Origin: Nitrospirota bacterium
GTDB lineage: Bacteria; Nitrospirota; Thermodesulfovibrionia; Thermodesulfovibrionales; Dissulfurispiraceae
DNA: 64,000 nucleotides
Assembly: GCA_023476565.1 (NCBI GenBank)
Contig: JAMCVZ010000053.1
Coordinates: forward strand, 20,558 to 84,557
Reading direction: 5' to 3'
Made by a program: the position numbers and the translations under genes
The notes under the pieces: generated by a model
Database searches by the model: none
Told to the model about the DNA's origin: nothing
Seen by the model: the letters and a program-made list of their open reading frames with translations, nothing else
Shown here: positions 48,386 to 56,960 of the stretch, one piece after another
Numbering within the stretch: the first letter of the stretch is position 1
Layout of the letters: every line of letters begins with the position of its first letter

Positions 48386-51097
48386 CTATTCCTTATATAT
48401 CTTCACTTTCACGATATCACAACTGCTCCCCCCCGCATCGAAGAGCTCATGGTCAGGCTCTATCAGCTCGTTAATACTGGGTATGCCCAGGTCCTTCGCA
48501 AAAGGCATCGCCCAGTTGCCGAACTGGCCGGTAAGCACAACGGTATCAGGCCTTATGCCCTCCCTGACAATAGCGATGCATTTCTTTTTCTTGATGGGGG
48601 ATTCCATGATAATGGGATCCCCGTCTTTGATGCCCTTTGCCTCTGCAATCCCGGCATTAATGACAACCCCGCCGAAACCGGTGACATACCCGGCCATTTC
48701 AGCAAGCACCGGCAGTGAGGTGTTGCTTCCCCATGCAAAGTGCATACTCCGTGTATTGATCAGGAAGAACGGGAAATCCGCGGGGTTGAGTCCCTTTCTG
48801 CCCAGCGCGTGGTCCCATTTCTTCGTATAGTCATCGCATTTCGGAAGGGCCTCATACTCGCTGAGTTGTTCCGCCCACCATTTGACGCCCTTTTCCTCAA
48901 GCCGCCGCCCCAGTTCTTCTCCGATAACTTTCAGCCTCCCCTGGTACGGTACCTCGTATCTCAACCCCCATTTCACCATAACAGGGTGCAGGAAGTGCCT
49001 GATAAGCGGATAGGGCACCGTAAAATATCCGTTCTCTTTGAACCATTCGAGGTCATGCTCCTCCTTGCCCCCGGTAAGCAGCCTGACCGATGCCCTGCAG
49101 AGCCTGTCCCATATTTCATCTCTTGTATGTTTCCTGTCAGGTTCGAGCAGGTAGTTATAGCCCTTCCCCTGGAGCCGCACGCTTGAAATAATGCCTGCGT
49201 TAATGGCGTCGTTATATTCCTTGAGTATGCCGGTCCGCGAACAGAGCTCCGTGCAGATATCGGTCATGTCCATAGTGTTGTAGGGGGGCTCTCCGCCGGG
49301 CTGCCTCAGGCCGAACCCGTATTCCTCCCAGTACGCCTCGGAGTGCGTTGACGGGCCCAGCCTGAAGAGCTGGAGGCTTTCAAGGTCGCTGCTCTCGGGA
49401 AGGATGATATCGGCATACCAGTTCGTCTCGTCAATGGTGTACCCGAAAGCGACAATGTAGGGGAATTTCTTTGTCGTCTCGAGCATCAGGTCCGTGTAGT
49501 ACATCGACATATTCGGGTTTACCCGGTAAATGATCCAGACCTCCGGGAACGTCGGCTTGGGCCAATTCTCCGGCGTCTCATTGTACCAGAGCCATGCATG
49601 CGGCACCGGCGAAAGGAAGGGCGACCAGCCGGTATTGCCGACAAGCGGGACAAGCTCGGTATAATGCGAACGCGTCTTCTGAAGTTTTTCCCTGCGCTCC
49701 GTGTCGGTCGGGTTCAGGAAATTCTGGAAAAACCCGTCCTCTCCAGGCCAGACACTCGACCACCGGTCATGATGAGGACGGTTGAGGCGCTGGGAGGCGC
49801 CGACAGTGCCTCCGGGCACTTCGAGAGAACCCGTCAGCATTGCAAGGATAGTCCTCGCCCAGCATGACTGGTATCCTCCGGGGCCGTTGTTCACGGTCTT
49901 CCCGAGGCTTATCCCGACAGGCCGGTAAGGAAGTCTCTCTCCGCATAATTCGATTTCCTCTCCGATACGGGCGCTTTCGACGAACTCCCGTGCCATCTTC
50001 CGGATTGTTGCAACAGGGAGATCGCATATTTTCGCGGCCCACTCGGGCGTGTAAGGTTTCATATGTTCGAGGAAGAGGTCAAATGAGGGGCGGCAGGAGA
50101 CTTCATCATATGTCCACTCCTCACCGTCAGGCCCTTTCTCCATGGCCCTCGACGCTTTATATTCCCCTGCAAGGGCATAATCCCTGACCGAGGGATCATC
50201 GTACTCCTTTGCGCAACCGGCAGCAGCATCCCATACGAGCACCTTTTCGCTTTCCGCAGCCTTCAGGTAATATCCTTTAGGGCCGACTAAGTAAGGGCTG
50301 TTCGTCCTCTTTTTAATGAACTCAAGGTCGCAGACCCTTTTCCAGTTCAGTTCGTAGAGGATCGAATTGATCATGGCGTACATAAAGGGCGCGTCCGATT
50401 TGGTCTTGAGCGGTATCCACTCATCCGAAGTGACCGCACTTACCGAGAGATGCGGTTCAGCCTGTATCCTCTTGTATCCCCTTTCCCGCGCTTCGGCATG
50501 GCGCATCACCCCCGAGACCCCGGCAGAAGCATTGGTGTTATGCCCGAAGGAAAGCGTCCATTTGTTTCGCGGCGTATCGGAGACAACGATGAAGCCCCTG
50601 TGCCAGAGCTCCCCGTAGAGGTGTTCGGAATGATAGCACTTTGACCCCTCGCCGCCGCCGAGGGTAAAATCAACAGCGCCCCACGCGGAAAGAAAAGCGG
50701 GGAACGTGCCTCCATATGCGGCAGGAGCGCCTGCCTCTCCCATGGAAACAGCAAGGCGTGGGTATCCGGCCCCGTCGATAAGCCCCTTCCGGCGCAGGGC
50801 TTTCAACTTATCGGATACCATGTTCAATGCCTCTTCCCAGCTTATCTCTTTGAACCCGGGGTCTTCTTCCTTTCCCTTTTTGGGATTGGTCCTTATCAGG
50901 GGGTTTTTGATCCTGTTCGAATTGTATGTCTTTTGCACAAGCCCGTAAGCCTTGACGCATACCCTGCCCTGCCCCGGGCTGAATCCCTCACAGGCGAAAT
51001 CCGGTTCGATGCTTTTCACCATGCCGTCTTCCACATTCATGATGAAAGGGTCGGGACCGTTATAGCACTGGTTACAATACGTCTTAACCTGCTTCAT
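48386..51097 (-). CDS. Molybdopterin oxidoreductase, DMSO-reductase family, cytoplasmic
   Basis: A 903-residue catalytic subunit. Residues 8-46 hold a 4Fe-4S motif (CNQC, a further Cys in ACEGF, RVCVKAYG). The Mo/W-bis-PGD domains follow, with SKCYHSEHLYGELWHRGF near residue 170 as a candidate metal-ligand region (Cys), YADIILPESSDLES, and a C-terminal dinucleotide-binding domain (FLINTRSMHFAWGSNTSLP). There is no Tat signal, so it probably works on the cytoplasmic side, unlike PsrA, PhsA or DmsA. Together with the acyl-CoA synthetase and hydrolases nearby, this recalls PadB of phenylacetyl-CoA:acceptor oxidoreductase. That assignment is an inference; the substrate is open. Confidence 0.88.
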   Translation of the reverse strand: MKQVKTYCNQCYNGPDPFIMNVEDGMVKSIEPDFACEGFSPGQGRVCVKAYGLVQKTYNSNRIKNPLIRTNPKKGKEEDPGFKEISWEEALNMVSDKLKALRRKGLIDGAGYPRLAVSMGEAGAPAAYGGTFPAFLSAWGAVDFTLGGGEGSKCYHSEHLYGELWHRGFIVVSDTPRNKWTLSFGHNTNASAGVSGVMRHAEARERGYKRIQAEPHLSVSAVTSDEWIPLKTKSDAPFMYAMINSILYELNWKRVCDLEFIKKRTNSPYLVGPKGYYLKAAESEKVLVWDAAAGCAKEYDDPSVRDYALAGEYKASRAMEKGPDGEEWTYDEVSCRPSFDLFLEHMKPYTPEWAAKICDLPVATIRKMAREFVESARIGEEIELCGERLPYRPVGISLGKTVNNGPGGYQSCWARTILAMLTGSLEVPGGTVGASQRLNRPHHDRWSSVWPGEDGFFQNFLNPTDTERREKLQKTRSHYTELVPLVGNTGWSPFLSPVPHAWLWYNETPENWPKPTFPEVWIIYRVNPNMSMYYTDLMLETTKKFPYIVAFGYTIDETNWYADIILPESSDLESLQLFRLGPSTHSEAYWEEYGFGLRQPGGEPPYNTMDMTDICTELCSRTGILKEYNDAINAGIISSVRLQGKGYNYLLEPDRKHTRDEIWDRLCRASVRLLTGGKEEHDLEWFKENGYFTVPYPLIRHFLHPVMVKWGLRYEVPYQGRLKVIGEELGRRLEEKGVKWWAEQLSEYEALPKCDDYTKKWDHALGRKGLNPADFPFFLINTRSMHFAWGSNTSLPVLAEMAGYVTGFGGVVINAGIAEAKGIKDGDPIIMESPIKKKKCIAIVREGIRPDTVVLTGQFGNWAMPFAKDLGIPSINELIEPDHELFDAGGSSCDIVKVKIYKE

Positions 51098-51126
51098 TGG
51101 ATTATCTCCTTTTTATTCGTCGCCCA

Positions 51127-52110
51127 TCACGCATTACGCGTTACGGGGGCTGTACACATTTCTTGCAAAAAAGCACGCGGGTAAGGCGCATACTCCAGCA
51201 GATACGCAAAAAATCCCATCAGCCCGGTCTTCAGCATTTCTCTGAGATAGATAGTTGAAAGAAAAGCGGGCAGTTCCTCCTCTTTTCTGCCGGATGCGCG
51301 GATGATATCAGCCCGTAAGCGCTCGACCATCTGCTGGAATTCAATGTTCTCCTTGAACATGCCGGTGATCTTTTTCTTTGTATTCTCCACTGTCGCTACC
51401 GATGAATCGATAAAATCATCCCAGCAGCCCCCCACCTCGCCGTAATGGGGCAGCAATATCTTTTCCGCCTTTATGGATTTGAGCGCTGTAAGCGACGAAA
51501 GCTGTTCCGCGAGATCGAAGATCGGGGGACTCCCCGCAGGTATCGGAACGTAATTGAGATGGGGGTACTGAAGGCACGCCACATCGCCGGTAAAGACGGA
51601 CCTTGAGGCTTCCTCAAAGTATGACACTTCATCAGGGCAATGACCCGGCGTATGAAGGACCCTCACCCTGATACCTCCGCCGAGGTCTATGCTATCTCCG
51701 TCAATAACGGAAACCACACTTTCGTGAGGCACATCGCGGGCCTCTCCGAATTTTTTGACAATCTCCGGCCTGAACACCATGCGCGCTCCACCGACGATTT
51801 TCCCGAAGTTCCTGACATAAAAAGCGGCCCTCTTGTGGATTGCCACCTTTGCTTTGGGTGAATCCTTCAGAATCGCACCGGTCCCCCCGCTGTGGTCGAG
51901 GTGGAAATGGGTGAGGAGAACATAATCGATATTCGCCGGATCAAAACCGTTGGCTTTCAGCTTATTCCTGATAACAGGCGCAGAGGAAGGGAACCCGGGG
52001 TCGATTATCGCTGTCTTGTCCCTGCCCTTTATGATATAGGACGCGACGATCTTGTCCTGGCCGAATGCCTCTGTATCTATTTCGTAGATGTTCGGGGTTA
52101 TGGCTCTCAT
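51127..52110 (-). CDS. Metallo-beta-lactamase-fold hydrolase (glyoxalase II-like)
   Basis: A 327-residue protein with the full zinc motif THFHLDHSGG, further ligands in HTPGHCPDE and GDVACLQYPH, and a final LLPHYGEVGG. A helical C-terminal extension of about 100 residues (KKITGMFKENIEFQQMVERLRADII) is longer than in glyoxalase II and fits thioester or lactone hydrolases of the same superfamily. It is the first gene of the molybdopterin operon and lies directly behind a sigma-54-type promoter and operator repeats. It could hydrolyse an acyl-CoA thioester linked to the oxidoreductase; unproven. Confidence 0.88.
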   Translation of the reverse strand: MRAITPNIYEIDTEAFGQDKIVASYIIKGRDKTAIIDPGFPSSAPVIRNKLKANGFDPANIDYVLLTHFHLDHSGGTGAILKDSPKAKVAIHKRAAFYVRNFGKIVGGARMVFRPEIVKKFGEARDVPHESVVSVIDGDSIDLGGGIRVRVLHTPGHCPDEVSYFEEASRSVFTGDVACLQYPHLNYVPIPAGSPPIFDLAEQLSSLTALKSIKAEKILLPHYGEVGGCWDDFIDSSVATVENTKKKITGMFKENIEFQQMVERLRADIIRASGRKEEELPAFLSTIYLREMLKTGLMGFFAYLLEYAPYPRAFLQEMCTAPVTRNA

Positions 52111-52167
52111 CTGACCTCCCTTTGGAATGATTGATGGTGACTGTGATTGCTTTGAATATAAAGTTAT

Positions 52168-52183
52168 ATCAATTGCCGTACCA
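52168..52183 (-). promoter_or_regulatory. Sigma-54 type promoter of the hydrolase-oxidoreductase operon
   Basis: On the minus strand TGGTACGGCAATTGAT matches the -24/-12 consensus (TGGCACR-N4-TTGCW) with two mismatches: T for C in the -24 element and A for C at the usually conserved -12 GC. The GG and -12 dinucleotide are the required 10 bases apart. Transcription would begin about 45 bases before the ATG at 52110. A sigma-54 activator gene lies immediately upstream and repeat operators lie 75-140 bases upstream, which supports the call. Confidence 0.6.
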
Positions 52184-52258
52184 GACGATAGGTAGTTAAG
52201 AGGGTCTTGGAATTACCGGCTTTTTTGAAAGCCGGCAGGATGCGTGATGATTTTACAA

Positions 52259-52305
52259 CTGCAAGATATTGCGTAAGCTGCAAGACATTGCGTGCAGCTT
52301 ATTGC
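52259..52305. promoter_or_regulatory. Tandem operator sites for the sigma-54 activator
   Basis: Two 16-base direct repeats, CTGCAAGATATTGCGT (52259-52274) and CTGCAAGACATTGCGT (52278-52293), differ at one base and start 19 bases apart. Each contains an inverted pair GCAA-N4-TTGC. A third, weaker unit GCAGCTTATTGC follows at 52294-52305. The position, about 75-135 bases before the -24/-12 promoter and just behind the start-distal end of the activator gene, fits an upstream activating sequence. Confidence 0.7.
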
Positions 52306-52322
52306 ATATGTTGAATTCCTTA

Positions 52323-54035
52323 TTATATCCCATACTTTTCGAGCTTGTAGTAAAGGCTCCGAACAGCGATGTCCAGCAGCCCGGCGGCCTTCGTGCGGTT
52401 GCCTTCCGCTTTCTCGAGGGCTCTTAAAATTGCGGCGCGCTCAGCCCCGGCAAGGACCTTTTCCAAAGGCTGGACAGTATACACGGCAGATGCGGGAATA
52501 TCGGGGCCCTTTTCACATTCCAGCGAAGGGATATGCTCCGACTCCATAATTGTTTCCTGCGGCCTCATGTTGATCATGGCCCTGCCGAGCACATTCTCAA
52601 GCTCCCTCACATTGCCGGGCCAATTATAATCCAAAAGGCGCCCCAGGGCGTCTCCGGATAACTTCTGCACCTGCCTCCCGAATTCCTGGTTGAGCCTGAA
52701 GATTATGTGTTCCGCAATGGGCCTTATATCTTCCTTGCGCTCCCGCAGAGGCGGAATGTACAAGGGGATCACGTTCAGGCGGTAATAAAGGTCTTCCCTG
52801 AATGCGCCTGAGCGGGTTTTCTTCTCGAGATTGGCGTTGGTCGCGGCTATAACTCTTGCGTCCACCGGAACAGCCCTGCTTCCGCCCACACGGACGATCT
52901 CTTTTTCCTGGAGGACTCTCAGCATCTTGCTCTGGAGCGATGGGGTTATCTCCCCTATCTCATCCAGGAAGATGGTCCCGCCGCTCGCCTCTTCAAAAAG
53001 GCCTTTTCTGCCACCCTTTAACGCGCCGGTAAACGCGCCGGCCTCATAACCGAAAAGCTCGCTTTCCAGGAGACTCTCGGAGATTGCAGCGCAGTTGACC
53101 CGGATGAACTGTCCCCTTCCGCGCGGGCTTGCATTGTGAATGGCATGGGCGAAAAGTTCCTTGCCTATACCGCTCTCTCCCCTCAGAAGAACGGTGGCAG
53201 GCGTCCCGGCGGCCCTCTTCGCCTGCTCTTTGGCGCTCACGATTGCCGGGCTGTTGCCGATAATGTCCTCCCATGTATAACGGGCCTCCAGATGGCGTAT
53301 CAGTTTTTTCGCGCGGGCGAGCTCCTTGGTCAGGGCGATGATTTCGGAGATGTCATGGATCACGCCGACGCTCCCCCTGATTTTCCCCTCTATGAAAATG
53401 GGCGCAACATTTACTATCACTTCCTTTTTCAAGGGCCCCACTTTCATTTGCACATTGTGCACCGGCTTTCCTGTCCTGAGGACTTTCATGTGCATGCTTT
53501 CGCCTTCAGCTATATCTATGGTGACCGGCTTGTTGATGACCGCCTCTTTCGGAAGCCCGGTGATCCTGGTATATGCCTGGTTGACGATAATATTATTGCC
53601 GTTTCCATCAGCAACGGATATGGCATCCCCGGTTGCTTCTATAACCGCTTCAAGAAGGCTGCGCGATTTCCAGAGGTCGGAGACCTGCACGGTCAATGTC
53701 TTGATTTCCGTAACGTCCCGGAATACCGCAACAGCGCCTATAACCTGCCCGGCCCCATCCCGGATCGGCACCCTGTTGGTAATGATAACGGTATGTGCGA
53801 TATTCTGCTGCCGGTTGAGCTCTGATTCCCCCGTTGAAAGGACAATGTGGAGGCGGGTGTTGGGAATCACCTCGACAGCCGGCCGCCCGATGATTGACCC
53901 CGCATTCAAGCCGGTAATACGCTCCGCAGCCCTGTTGAAGATGGTTACGATGCCTTCCCTGTTGACGGCGATCATGCCGTCGTGGGTGGAGTCGAGGATG
54001 GTTTCCATCTCTTTCCTGCTCATGGCATCAAGCAT
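52323..54035 (-). CDS. Sigma-54-dependent activator with two PAS domains
   Basis: A 570-residue bacterial enhancer-binding protein. Two PAS domains (about 10-115 and 125-240) form the sensory part. The AAA+ domain (about 255-490) has the Walker A GESGIGKE, the sigma-54 contact loop GAFTGA and Walker B GGTIFLDEIGE. A Fis-type helix-turn-helix ends the protein (AILRALEKAEGNRTKAAGLLDI, in part). It is upstream of the hydrolase-oxidoreductase operon on the same strand and likely activates it through the repeats at 52259-52305. There is no receiver domain, so it responds to a small molecule or redox cue through the PAS domains. Confidence 0.93.
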   Translation of the reverse strand: MLDAMSRKEMETILDSTHDGMIAVNREGIVTIFNRAAERITGLNAGSIIGRPAVEVIPNTRLHIVLSTGESELNRQQNIAHTVIITNRVPIRDGAGQVIGAVAVFRDVTEIKTLTVQVSDLWKSRSLLEAVIEATGDAISVADGNGNNIIVNQAYTRITGLPKEAVINKPVTIDIAEGESMHMKVLRTGKPVHNVQMKVGPLKKEVIVNVAPIFIEGKIRGSVGVIHDISEIIALTKELARAKKLIRHLEARYTWEDIIGNSPAIVSAKEQAKRAAGTPATVLLRGESGIGKELFAHAIHNASPRGRGQFIRVNCAAISESLLESELFGYEAGAFTGALKGGRKGLFEEASGGTIFLDEIGEITPSLQSKMLRVLQEKEIVRVGGSRAVPVDARVIAATNANLEKKTRSGAFREDLYYRLNVIPLYIPPLRERKEDIRPIAEHIIFRLNQEFGRQVQKLSGDALGRLLDYNWPGNVRELENVLGRAMINMRPQETIMESEHIPSLECEKGPDIPASAVYTVQPLEKVLAGAERAAILRALEKAEGNRTKAAGLLDIAVRSLYYKLEKYGI

Positions 54036-54112
54036 GATACTAATTTAACTCCAACGGGGTTCAATTATCCATAGCCGGGAATTGCCGGGCAAAATCACCC
54101 GGCCTTTTGTGC

Positions 54113-55696
54113 TCACCTCTTCCCCGTTATCTCAATCCCGGTCCCTTTGTCCATCGAATAGATCGGATACACCTTATACCCTTTTATCCACGGCTGCTTG
54201 ACCAGGAAATCGGTCCTGTGCCAGAAAGATACCCACGGCGCATCCTTGATAATAATTTCTTCCGCCTTTTTGTAAGATCGAACTCTCTCTTTCTCATTCA
54301 GCGAATACCGCCCCTTCTCGATCAGGGCATCCACTTCCTTATTGGCATATCTCGTCCTGTTTCCAGCGGGCCCGAAGTTGGAGGAGTGGAATAACGGGAA
54401 AAGGAAATTCTCCGCGTCGGGATAGTCGGCCCACCAACTGAGCCAGAACATATCGGGCTCGCCTTTGTTGATCGCCTCCTTGTACGCGCTCCATTCCAAT
54501 TGTTTTATGTTCACAGCGATCCCTGCATCCGCAAGATACGACTGTATGATCTCGGCCAGGTCCACCACATCCTGATCAGCGGTAATATACAGGGTGACCT
54601 TTATCCCCGATATCCCTTCTTTCCTGATTATCTCTTTGGCCCTGGCCGGGTTATATCCATAGAGTTCCTTTACCTCTGCATCCAGGTCCCATTTCCTGAG
54701 CGGATCGGGAACGGGCCCCATTGCCAGCCGCCCCCTGCCTTCATAAAAGGTGTCAAGTATCTTCTTCCTGTCGATTGCATAAGAAACGGCCTTCCTGAGG
54801 TAAGCCTTATCAAAGGGCGGCTTTGACGAGTTCAACCCGAGGTAATAGGTATTCAGCCCGTTGAGAGATACGATATGCTTATTCCATTTTTCGTCTTTTT
54901 TAAATTTCGAGTATGCCGATGCGGGGAGGGAGATCACGTCAATGTTCCCCAGCTCGAATTCGGTGATCGCGGTCAAATCCTCGGGGATTATCCTGTAAAC
55001 AATACCTTTGACCTTTACATCACCCTCAAAGCAGCCTTCTCTCTTATCCAGTATCAATTCCCTGTTGGGCAGCCATTTTCTCAAGACAAACGGTCCTGTG
55101 CCGGACGGATGGCTCGAAAAATCCATCCCCCACTTTTTCACATCTTCCTGCGGGACAACATAGGCGGGCGTCATGGTGAGCATGCTTAGAAACGGCGAAA
55201 ACGGCCTTTTGAGCCGTATCTCAAAGGTATAATCACCTATCACCTTGAATCCGGTTACTTCCCCTGCCTTCTTCTCGCGGAATTCCTTTACCCCCTCGAC
55301 TTTGTCGAAGACCCATATATCCGGCGATTTCGTTTGCGGGTCCAAAATCCTCTCGAACGAAAATTTGAAATCGCCCGCCCTGACCTCGCGGCCGCCGGAA
55401 AACCTTATCCCCCGTTTCAGGAAGAACCGGTAGCTCAGACCATCCTTCGACATCTCCCATCTTTCCGCTATATCCGGCGCTACGCCGAGATCCCCGTTCA
55501 GCTTTACCAGCCCGTTAAAAAACTTTGCGGCTATCGACGCACCGGGCACATCCGTAATCAGGGCGGGATCAAGGGTGGTGGGATTGGCATTCAGCCTGTA
55601 GTAGACATAATCATAAGAGCGGTCTGTCGATGTGCAGGAGTGAGAAAAGAGAAGTATAAAAAGAAGGAAAATAAAAGGAATTTTAAACCAAGTCAT
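54113..55696 (-). CDS. Peptide/nickel-type ABC transporter binding lipoprotein (DppA-like)
   Basis: A 527-residue extracytoplasmic solute-binding protein of family 5. The signal peptide (FIFLLFILLFSHSC) ends in a cysteine suited to lipid attachment. Family features are NANPTTLDPALITDVPGASIA, RWEMSKDGLSYRFFLKRGIRFSGG-type sequence, FSSHPSGTGPFVLRKW and LRKAVSYAIDRKKI. It captures oligopeptides or similar solutes for an ABC importer. It may serve the permeases at 41929-43705, which lack a binding protein next to them. The 77-base gap downstream leads to the sigma-54 activator gene. Confidence 0.92.
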   Translation of the reverse strand: MTWFKIPFIFLLFILLFSHSCTSTDRSYDYVYYRLNANPTTLDPALITDVPGASIAAKFFNGLVKLNGDLGVAPDIAERWEMSKDGLSYRFFLKRGIRFSGGREVRAGDFKFSFERILDPQTKSPDIWVFDKVEGVKEFREKKAGEVTGFKVIGDYTFEIRLKRPFSPFLSMLTMTPAYVVPQEDVKKWGMDFSSHPSGTGPFVLRKWLPNRELILDKREGCFEGDVKVKGIVYRIIPEDLTAITEFELGNIDVISLPASAYSKFKKDEKWNKHIVSLNGLNTYYLGLNSSKPPFDKAYLRKAVSYAIDRKKILDTFYEGRGRLAMGPVPDPLRKWDLDAEVKELYGYNPARAKEIIRKEGISGIKVTLYITADQDVVDLAEIIQSYLADAGIAVNIKQLEWSAYKEAINKGEPDMFWLSWWADYPDAENFLFPLFHSSNFGPAGNRTRYANKEVDALIEKGRYSLNEKERVRSYKKAEEIIIKDAPWVSFWHRTDFLVKQPWIKGYKVYPIYSMDKGTGIEITGKR

Positions 55697-55769
55697 TATG
55701 AATTATATCACAAGCTAAAAAATCCGAGAGAGCAGGTGAACATTCTCATGCACTACCCTTGAATTCAGT

Positions 55770-56960
55770 TCAAAACCTCAGGAACGCTCCTATCCCCCCA
55801 TACTCCGCCAGCCTCTTGCTGTCGCCGACCACCTCCACTGCCGCGCCCTGCTGCACCGCCAGTTCACCCGCAAGGTCGGCCATATAATCGACGTGCTCCA
55901 CTATGCCGCCGCACGCCGGGCAGGGTTCCACCTTTTGGGCGCTTAAAAAACCGCAGGCGCCGCAGATACAGCCGACAGCCCTGTAGTCTTTCAGCATGAC
56001 GAGTTTCATCACGCTCCGCTCCTGGAGTGCGTCTATGACATCGGCCAGCCCCAATACGGCTTTCCCCCCGCTGCTCAGCGCCTGCGTGATCAGGGCTTCA
56101 ATGGTCTCTTCCTCCTGCTTTTTCCCGTAAGCCTCAACGATCGGCATTGTTGTAGCGAGCACCTCGTTGACGCCTGCAAACATCTCCACCTTTGCCATCC
56201 CTATCACCTTCCCGCGGATTGTATGGGGGAGCATGGCTTTGGCCGCCGCTGCAGCCTCATCAGACCCGCCGATTATCACCCGGCTGATACGCTCCCTCTC
56301 AACAAACGAGTCCAGTCCTTTTATCGCGTCTTCAAGGTGAATTCTTATATGGAATTCTATATGCCTCTGGTAGCGGTCCGTTCTGAGGCCGGTGACGCCC
56401 AGCCTCCCTTTGCCGGTATTCGCCATATGTCTTTCGGCAGCGGATTGAGAGAGCGCAAACCATACATCCTGCTTGTGCTTCCCCGGGATCCCCCCCGTAT
56501 GGATTTCCCCGTACTCCACGATTTCACCGAGGTGGATCACAAATATCCGGGCATCTTCCTTTTCGGCAAGCAGCACTGCGTATCTTTCATAGTTGTCCAG
56601 CACATCCATCAGGGGTTCTGTGTAGGGGGTTTGATCGATTATGAATTCGTTTCTGACAGGAACATTGAGGTGATAGACCTTCCAGACATCGTTCGGGATG
56701 GAGCTTATAATGACAAGGCCCTTTCTCAACAGCCTTTTGCTTGAAGAAACATAATCCTCAATCCGTTCGATATCCTCTTTTACTTTCTTGTAGGCGGCCT
56801 TGTCAAGAGACTCAATGGTGTTCTTTATCATATTCCTGAAATGTATTCCATAATCCCCCCGCTTGTTGAGTACGGGGTCAACATTAAGGTACAGGCTTGC
56901 GTAAGCGCCGCCCTTTCCGTTCATCAATGCAATTTCCTTTAACTCCGCCCTGTCAAGCAT
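55770..56960 (-). CDS. Bacterial eRF1/aRF1-like protein (baeRF family)
   Basis: About 396 residues from the ATG at 56960, preceded by GGGAGG. Three parts can be seen. An N-terminal alpha/beta domain begins ASLYLNVDPVLNKRGDY. A middle domain (about 135-255: ARIFVIHLGEIVEYGE, then GIPGKHKQDVWFAL with a downstream Arg/His helix) corresponds to the eRF1 peptidyl-hydrolysis domain but lacks a GGQ. A third, eL30-like domain carries a zinc ribbon CGACGFLSAQKVEPCPACGG. Such proteins are thought to act on stalled ribosomes, by analogy with Vms1/Dom34. Overlaps the AI-2E-type transporter gene by eight bases. Confidence 0.82.
   Translation of the reverse strand: MLDRAELKEIALMNGKGGAYASLYLNVDPVLNKRGDYGIHFRNMIKNTIESLDKAAYKKVKEDIERIEDYVSSSKRLLRKGLVIISSIPNDVWKVYHLNVPVRNEFIIDQTPYTEPLMDVLDNYERYAVLLAEKEDARIFVIHLGEIVEYGEIHTGGIPGKHKQDVWFALSQSAAERHMANTGKGRLGVTGLRTDRYQRHIEFHIRIHLEDAIKGLDSFVERERISRVIIGGSDEAAAAAKAMLPHTIRGKVIGMAKVEMFAGVNEVLATTMPIVEAYGKKQEEETIEALITQALSSGGKAVLGLADVIDALQERSVMKLVMLKDYRAVGCICGACGFLSAQKVEPCPACGGIVEHVDYMADLAGELAVQQGAAVEVVGDSKRLAEYGGIGAFLRF

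Noticed and set aside
47528..48718. 396-codon plus-strand frame opposite the ferredoxin and anchor genes
   Set aside because: Crosses three real minus-strand genes and has no protein-like features.
52217..52236. Rho-independent terminator (CCGGCTTTTTTGAAAGCCGG)
   Set aside because: The stem is good, but no T tract follows on either strand; it lies in the leader between the sigma-54 promoter and its operators and its role is unclear.
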